The position numbers were made by a program, and so were the translations under genes. Shown one piece after another: positions 12,083-64,000 of a DNA stretch of 64,000 nucleotides. The stretch's first letter is position 1; the number at the start of each line of letters is the position of its first letter. This stretch comes from Prochilodus magdalenae (lineage: Eukaryota; Chordata; Actinopteri; Characiformes; Prochilodontidae), in the NCBI GenBank assembly GCA_024036415.1, contig JAMWET010000180.1, forward strand, positions 721,001 through 785,000. The letters run 5' to 3'. A model generated the notes under the pieces. The model was given only the letters and a program-made list of their open reading frames with translations. It made no database searches and was not told where the DNA came from.

Positions 12083-13450
12083 TCAAATTACACTTTTTCT
12101 GTGGCACGTTTACAAAACAGAACAAAAAAAGGTCTAAATGTCTGGTACGACATGAACAGCTATCATGCATCTGGAGTTCCACATGTAACCACAAACTTAT
12201 GTCACGAGAACAGCTAAACATGCTAAATCGGACTACATGTGTGCTTACAAGCATAAAAACCATGATTCCTCATCCAATATTAAAGAGTTTGATGCTTTCA
12301 TTACAAAATAAGTTGAAGGCCTGAAGCTTTATCCCGGTGTTATAGTAAAGGATGGCGGTATACATTTTCCAGTATATATCGACTAAGCACACTACAGATC
12401 AAAACCGGCCTCGGCAGCCAAGGTAATTCATTCATATTTCCTTTGATAAATCTTATAAAACATGCATAGGCAGATGCTTTCAGTTTTTTGTCTTTTTTTG
12501 TACAGAATATAGGTGCTTTATATATAGATTTTTTTTTTGTTTGTTCGCAATACTTAAAAAGAAAATCACTCACAGAAATTCCAGCAAGCCACAAGAAATC
12601 TATTCCCCATCTTGAATAAAACAAAAACCTTATTCTGCAAATCATAGAGGTGTCAATTCCAGTTTTTCAGCTCTGAGAAAATGGGTACTTGCTATCAAGC
12701 TAATTAGCCATTATACAGAAAACAGGATCAAAGCACACACGCGCACACACACACACCAAAGAAACCTGAGGTAAGCATAATCTGTACAAAACCATAAAAC
12801 GTTCCATTTTTGGCATTTCAACAAGGTTGCAACATTCTTTTAAGACTGCCTAATTTACTTTAGAGCTAGTTTATAAGAGTAGCAAAAAAAGGTATCAATA
12901 AATAGTCCTTATTTAGTTTGTACACCCTTTTTATGTTAAAAACTTTTTTTTATGTTCTGTCCATTTTTAGTGCTGTATTTTTGTAAACGTACAATAATTA
13001 GTAAGAAGTTACACACACAAAAAAAAAGAATGAAAGAAAGAAAGAAAGAAAAGAAACTATTTCTGTTATCCAGTAAATGGTTAAAGGCCTTTTCACATAA
13101 GATATCTCAGTTTGCCTGCTGTTTCTTCCCAATCCACAACCAAGAGCACCCCCCCACACTTATTCATTCAGAAAAGAGTGAACCAGCGAGAACTTTTCAT
13201 GGTTTCTACAAGCAAAATAATTTTAAAGGCATATCCAAAGACTAGAGAGTGTCACTCTGAATTACGTTTGAAAACTCTGCGCTCTCTCTCTCTCTTTCTC
13301 TCCCTCCCTCCTCACGCTCCTTCCCCTGATCTCTTCTTCTATCTGACTCCCATTTCCCAAACCCTGCGCTCCTTCGTTTGACTGTAGCGTGGAGAAAGAG
13401 AGGGAGGAGCCTCATCATCGCGGCGACACTGGCGGGGCGGCGCCGGCACG

Positions 13451-61172
<47,722 letters not shown>

Positions 61173-61709
61173 CTGCAAAAAGCAACACAAAAGAGAAGCA
61201 AACTTAATGTCAGAGCTGAAAGCGGTAGAGCCGAGTTTCTCTAGGACAATGCTTCTGTGATAGTCCAGTGTCCACCTTTATATTAATCAACTCAATGTCT
61301 AAATAAATCTAACTCTACCTTTCCCAAAAACCAACCCCTCATACTGCCCTGGATCCCAGCCCAAACCTCTCAACCCACCACTTCCTGAACATGTTTCTCC
61401 AGACGTTTGTTTACTATTTGAGCATCTGTAGAAGGGACCATCAAAATAAAGTGTCTAGTTATTGCTGAGAGAAACAGGAACATCCACGATGTGGATGAAA
61501 TGGACAACTGCTAATGTTGAAAGAATACTCAAAGAGAACTTGGCCAATATCTTTGGTGAAGGACGTGTCTTTCAAGGAGATAAGCCAGTTTTCTACTACT
61601 CTACCTCAGGGTAATGTTGGTTTATTTTATTTACATCAACATTATTGATGTTTTTATACAAACCGCAGCAAGATATTCAAGGATATTCACTCTTATATTT
61701 TATTTTTAT

Positions 61710-61921
61710 ATTTATGGCATTTAGCTGATGCTCTTATCCAGAGCGACTTACAAGGTTAATCATATTACAGGTAGGCCAATGTAGTGTTAGGAGTCTTGCC
61801 CATATACTCTTATTGGTGTAGCACAGCGTAGTCACCCAGGCCGGGATTCGAACCCCAGTCTCCCACATGTGGTGGTGGCTCCCTGGCAGGTAGAGGTGTT
61901 ATCCACTGAGCTACACCAACA
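61710..61921 (-). mobile_element. tRNA-derived SINE, copy 2
   Basis: On the minus strand the head reads GTTGGTGTAGCTCAGTGGAT (A-box region, 61902-61921). The B box GGGGTTCGAATCCC is well kept at 61843-61856. The tail contains GTCGCTCTGGATAAGAGCAT then CAGCTAAATGCC. It is the same family as 43169-43378, with a better B box, in opposite orientation and in sense with ppp3ca. A partial repeat of the head (TAGCTACACCAAC) follows at 61924-61936. Confidence 0.85.
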
Positions 61922-63132
61922 ACTAGCTACACCAACTCTTCTTATCTACATAGTTTTAAACATGCTGTGCTAAGAAATACCCTTCTTTAATAATCACATT
62001 TACTGAACCTTACACAGATGAGGTGGTTCTAAAAACCAATACATGGTAAAATTGGTAGAACATGGTAAAAAACCAAAGGTCTTATACATCAGGAGAAATA
62101 AGTCATTTCAAATGGCAAAACGGCTCTAAAGGGCTTATCAGGCTAAGAGGCTGTACACCTAAAGCCTGTATACTTTGTGTAATTTTATAATTTCTTATAA
62201 TTACCAAACTGTGCTTTTATTTCGTTTATTTTGTTTTATTTATTAAAGATTAAGCTAAGATTCACACACCATCAGTATACTTGCCACTGCGCCCGTTATG
62301 CGTCACAAAACGAAAAACAAACAAAAGAAATCCCCTTCTCCTCCCCCAGCCCACTTTAACCGCTCACTGTGGTTACGTTCCAGCCAAATAAAAGGACTTA
62401 CTGGCACAGGCCAAGCATAAACAATCTACTCATCATCAAAACATAAAAATGAGAAACAGAGTCCAGATCATCACCGGAACTTCGTAAGTTCTCCTGATTT
62501 ATGCTTAAGAGCCCCACATCTGCTTCCAGCTGACCCCTAAACCATTACACACCCAGACCCAGCGTTCTAGACTGAAGGGGTGAAGAGTTTGCAGTTTCAA
62601 TAAAAGCTAATTAAGGCTTTGAACTGGAGGAATTAGCAAAGCTAAACAGTAATTGTCTTTCTGTCTCTGTGTCTCTCACATGACTACAATGGTTTAGCTA
62701 ATGGCTTCATGGTTACAGGCGCAACTTGCAGCCAATTAATTTCCAAAGAATGACTGGAAGGGTAAAAAAAACAAATTACATAGGAAATGTATTCAAATTC
62801 AAATGCGTGTGCACGCTCCCAGTTTAAAATTAGATGCAACATTTAAATATGGACTTAATCAGCTCACGCAGCACTGTGATGTCTGTCTCCAGCCGTTTGA
62901 TTACTGCATGTACTATGGCCTGTCTTCCTCCTGCATAATGAAATGACTTCAATTTTCACCAAGCAGCATAACAACCAGGGAGACACGACAGAAATACAAC
63001 TGAGGAGCAGTGGCCTCTACTCGGCGATGTCGGCGGACACATCTATCATGCCTTTAACACTATCATCCGAGAATTTGGACTGTGACTGTTGAAAATGTAC
63101 TCACTAAAGCTGTATGGCGTGTCGATAATAAT

Positions 63133-63174
63133 CAGAAGAAGAAGAAAAAGAAGAAGAAGAGAAAGAAGAAGAAA
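63133..63174. repeat. (GAA)n tract, imperfect
   Basis: AGAAGAAGAAAAAG-type purine triplets for about 42 bp on the plus strand. Confidence 0.85.
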
Positions 63175-64000
63175 TTCATATTCAAGTATTTATAATGCAC
63201 ATCTAACAGCTTCTTTAGTTCCCTGTTACAGACTTACAAACCCAAATCTTCCTCAAAATCTCAAATCTATTTTTCTCTTTGCAGCTGGTTTATAGTATTT
63301 CATTTTGTTGTAGCTATAATATGCAGTACGCTGCTTGCACAGTTTCTCCTTTGCATGTGTAGTCCAACAAAACAAACCCAAGAACAAGCCAAAAACAAGC
63401 CAAACGCTCAGCAGCAGCATGGCACAGTTTGCAAAGTGGGACGGGTTAGCAATGCTTTTGTTTACACTTGAGTGGAGTAGATTGAGTTTTTATTAGACGG
63501 CCGCAAGTGGCAAAAAACAGACTGGCACCGTGCGTGTCACTGCTGCAAAACTACCTGCGGCGCTGCTTAAAGTGTATAAAGTGCTTTTCATTTCACGGAT
63601 GACAGTTACTTAACAAGTTAAAAATCTTATGGCTTAAATCTTCTCACACAGCACTGCGCTACTCTTCCTTCAGACGTACGCCACAGCTTTTTGGAGTTGA
63701 AACCGCAGGTTTGTTAGAACCGTTAAGTTCAGCTGTTTGATGCTTGTGTTCTTGTTTTTGACTGCGTGTGGAAAAACTTTATGAAGTACATACTCCCTCA
63801 CTACACGCTGCAGTTACATGTGCGTTTCATGCAAATTCAGAAGTACATTAAAAACTGACCACACTAAATTGTGAAGTTATCGATCTGGAAAGATGTGTCT
63901 TCAGTAGCCTGGCTAAACACTCTCAGGCTTGGTACAAAATCCGAGCTTGCTGCGTTATCCACCTGCTGTGATGCTTTTGTCACCAGTCAGATGATTAATA

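Larger units (their letters stand above)
11765..13450 (-). other. ppp3ca 3' untranslated region
   Basis: This region directly follows the stop codon at 13451-13453 in the minus-strand transcript and reaches the AATAAA signals at 11785-11808. It is AT-rich, carries an ATT-type microsatellite (12032-12082), a CT/GA tract near 13280-13312 and an AAAG run near 13029-13052, and contains no credible coding frame. No other AATAAA was noticed between the stop and the two distal signals, which supports one main poly(A) site. The exact cleavage point is inferred. Confidence 0.65.
61173..64000 (-). other. start of ppp3ca intron 1 (open at the right edge)
   Basis: No first exon or promoter could be found in these 2.8 kb: there is no reading resembling LSTTDR followed by a donor, and no CpG-rich block. 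The interval holds SINE copy 2 (61710-61921) and a GAA-rich tract (63133-63174). Short frames are without domains. Confidence 0.7.

Noticed and set aside
63001..63060. Possible ppp3ca first exon (a CGGCG-containing stretch)
   Set aside because: The translation does not resemble the conserved first-exon residues and there is no donor preceded by G in the needed phase.

Overview
This is a 64 kb piece of a vertebrate genome, almost certainly a teleost fish. The evidence is a protein-coding gene split into small exons with GT-AG introns, many TA-flanked Tc1/mariner-type elements, tRNA-derived SINEs with a tail common in fish, and long dinucleotide microsatellites. Some dispersed repeats suggest an ostariophysan, but that is only inference. 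There is no bacterial, phage or plasmid content.

One gene dominates the window: ppp3ca, the catalytic (A) subunit of calcineurin alpha, on the minus strand. Thirteen coding exons can be placed to the base between 61172 and 13451. They splice in frame and encode everything except the first ~19 residues, whose exon lies beyond the right edge. Assuming 19 residues plus the split alanine codon upstream, the product is 521 aa, the length of human PPP3CA. The order is phosphatase core, calcineurin-B-binding helix, calmodulin-binding segment, a 30-bp cassette exon, autoinhibitory domain and a C-terminus ending NIQ. A ~1.7 kb 3' UTR with two AATAAA signals follows, ending near 11765.

Layout: 1-2904 is gene-free flank. 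2905-9860 is a very large minisatellite of about 193 copies of a 36-bp unit. 9861-11764 is gene-free and holds one dispersed repeat. 11765-61172 is ppp3ca exons 14 to 2 and their introns. 61173-64000 is the start of intron 1. The introns carry a degenerate mariner-like element with ~200-bp inverted ends (31469-32837), a TA-flanked 518-bp element next to it, a Tc1-like deletion derivative (50228-51480), two related short inverted-repeat elements, two SINE copies, a LINE reverse-transcriptase relic and many microsatellites.

Most noteworthy: (1) the 7-kb minisatellite, open in one frame on each strand, with two binary variant positions and rare variants recurring at exact multiples of 36 bp; (2) GU-repeat or CA-repeat tracts within about 15-70 nt of the 5' splice sites of exons 2, 8, 10 and 11; (3) several pairs of matching dispersed repeats in distant introns and flanks. 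No undescribed biological system was recognised, and the long open frames in simple repeats should not be read as genes.
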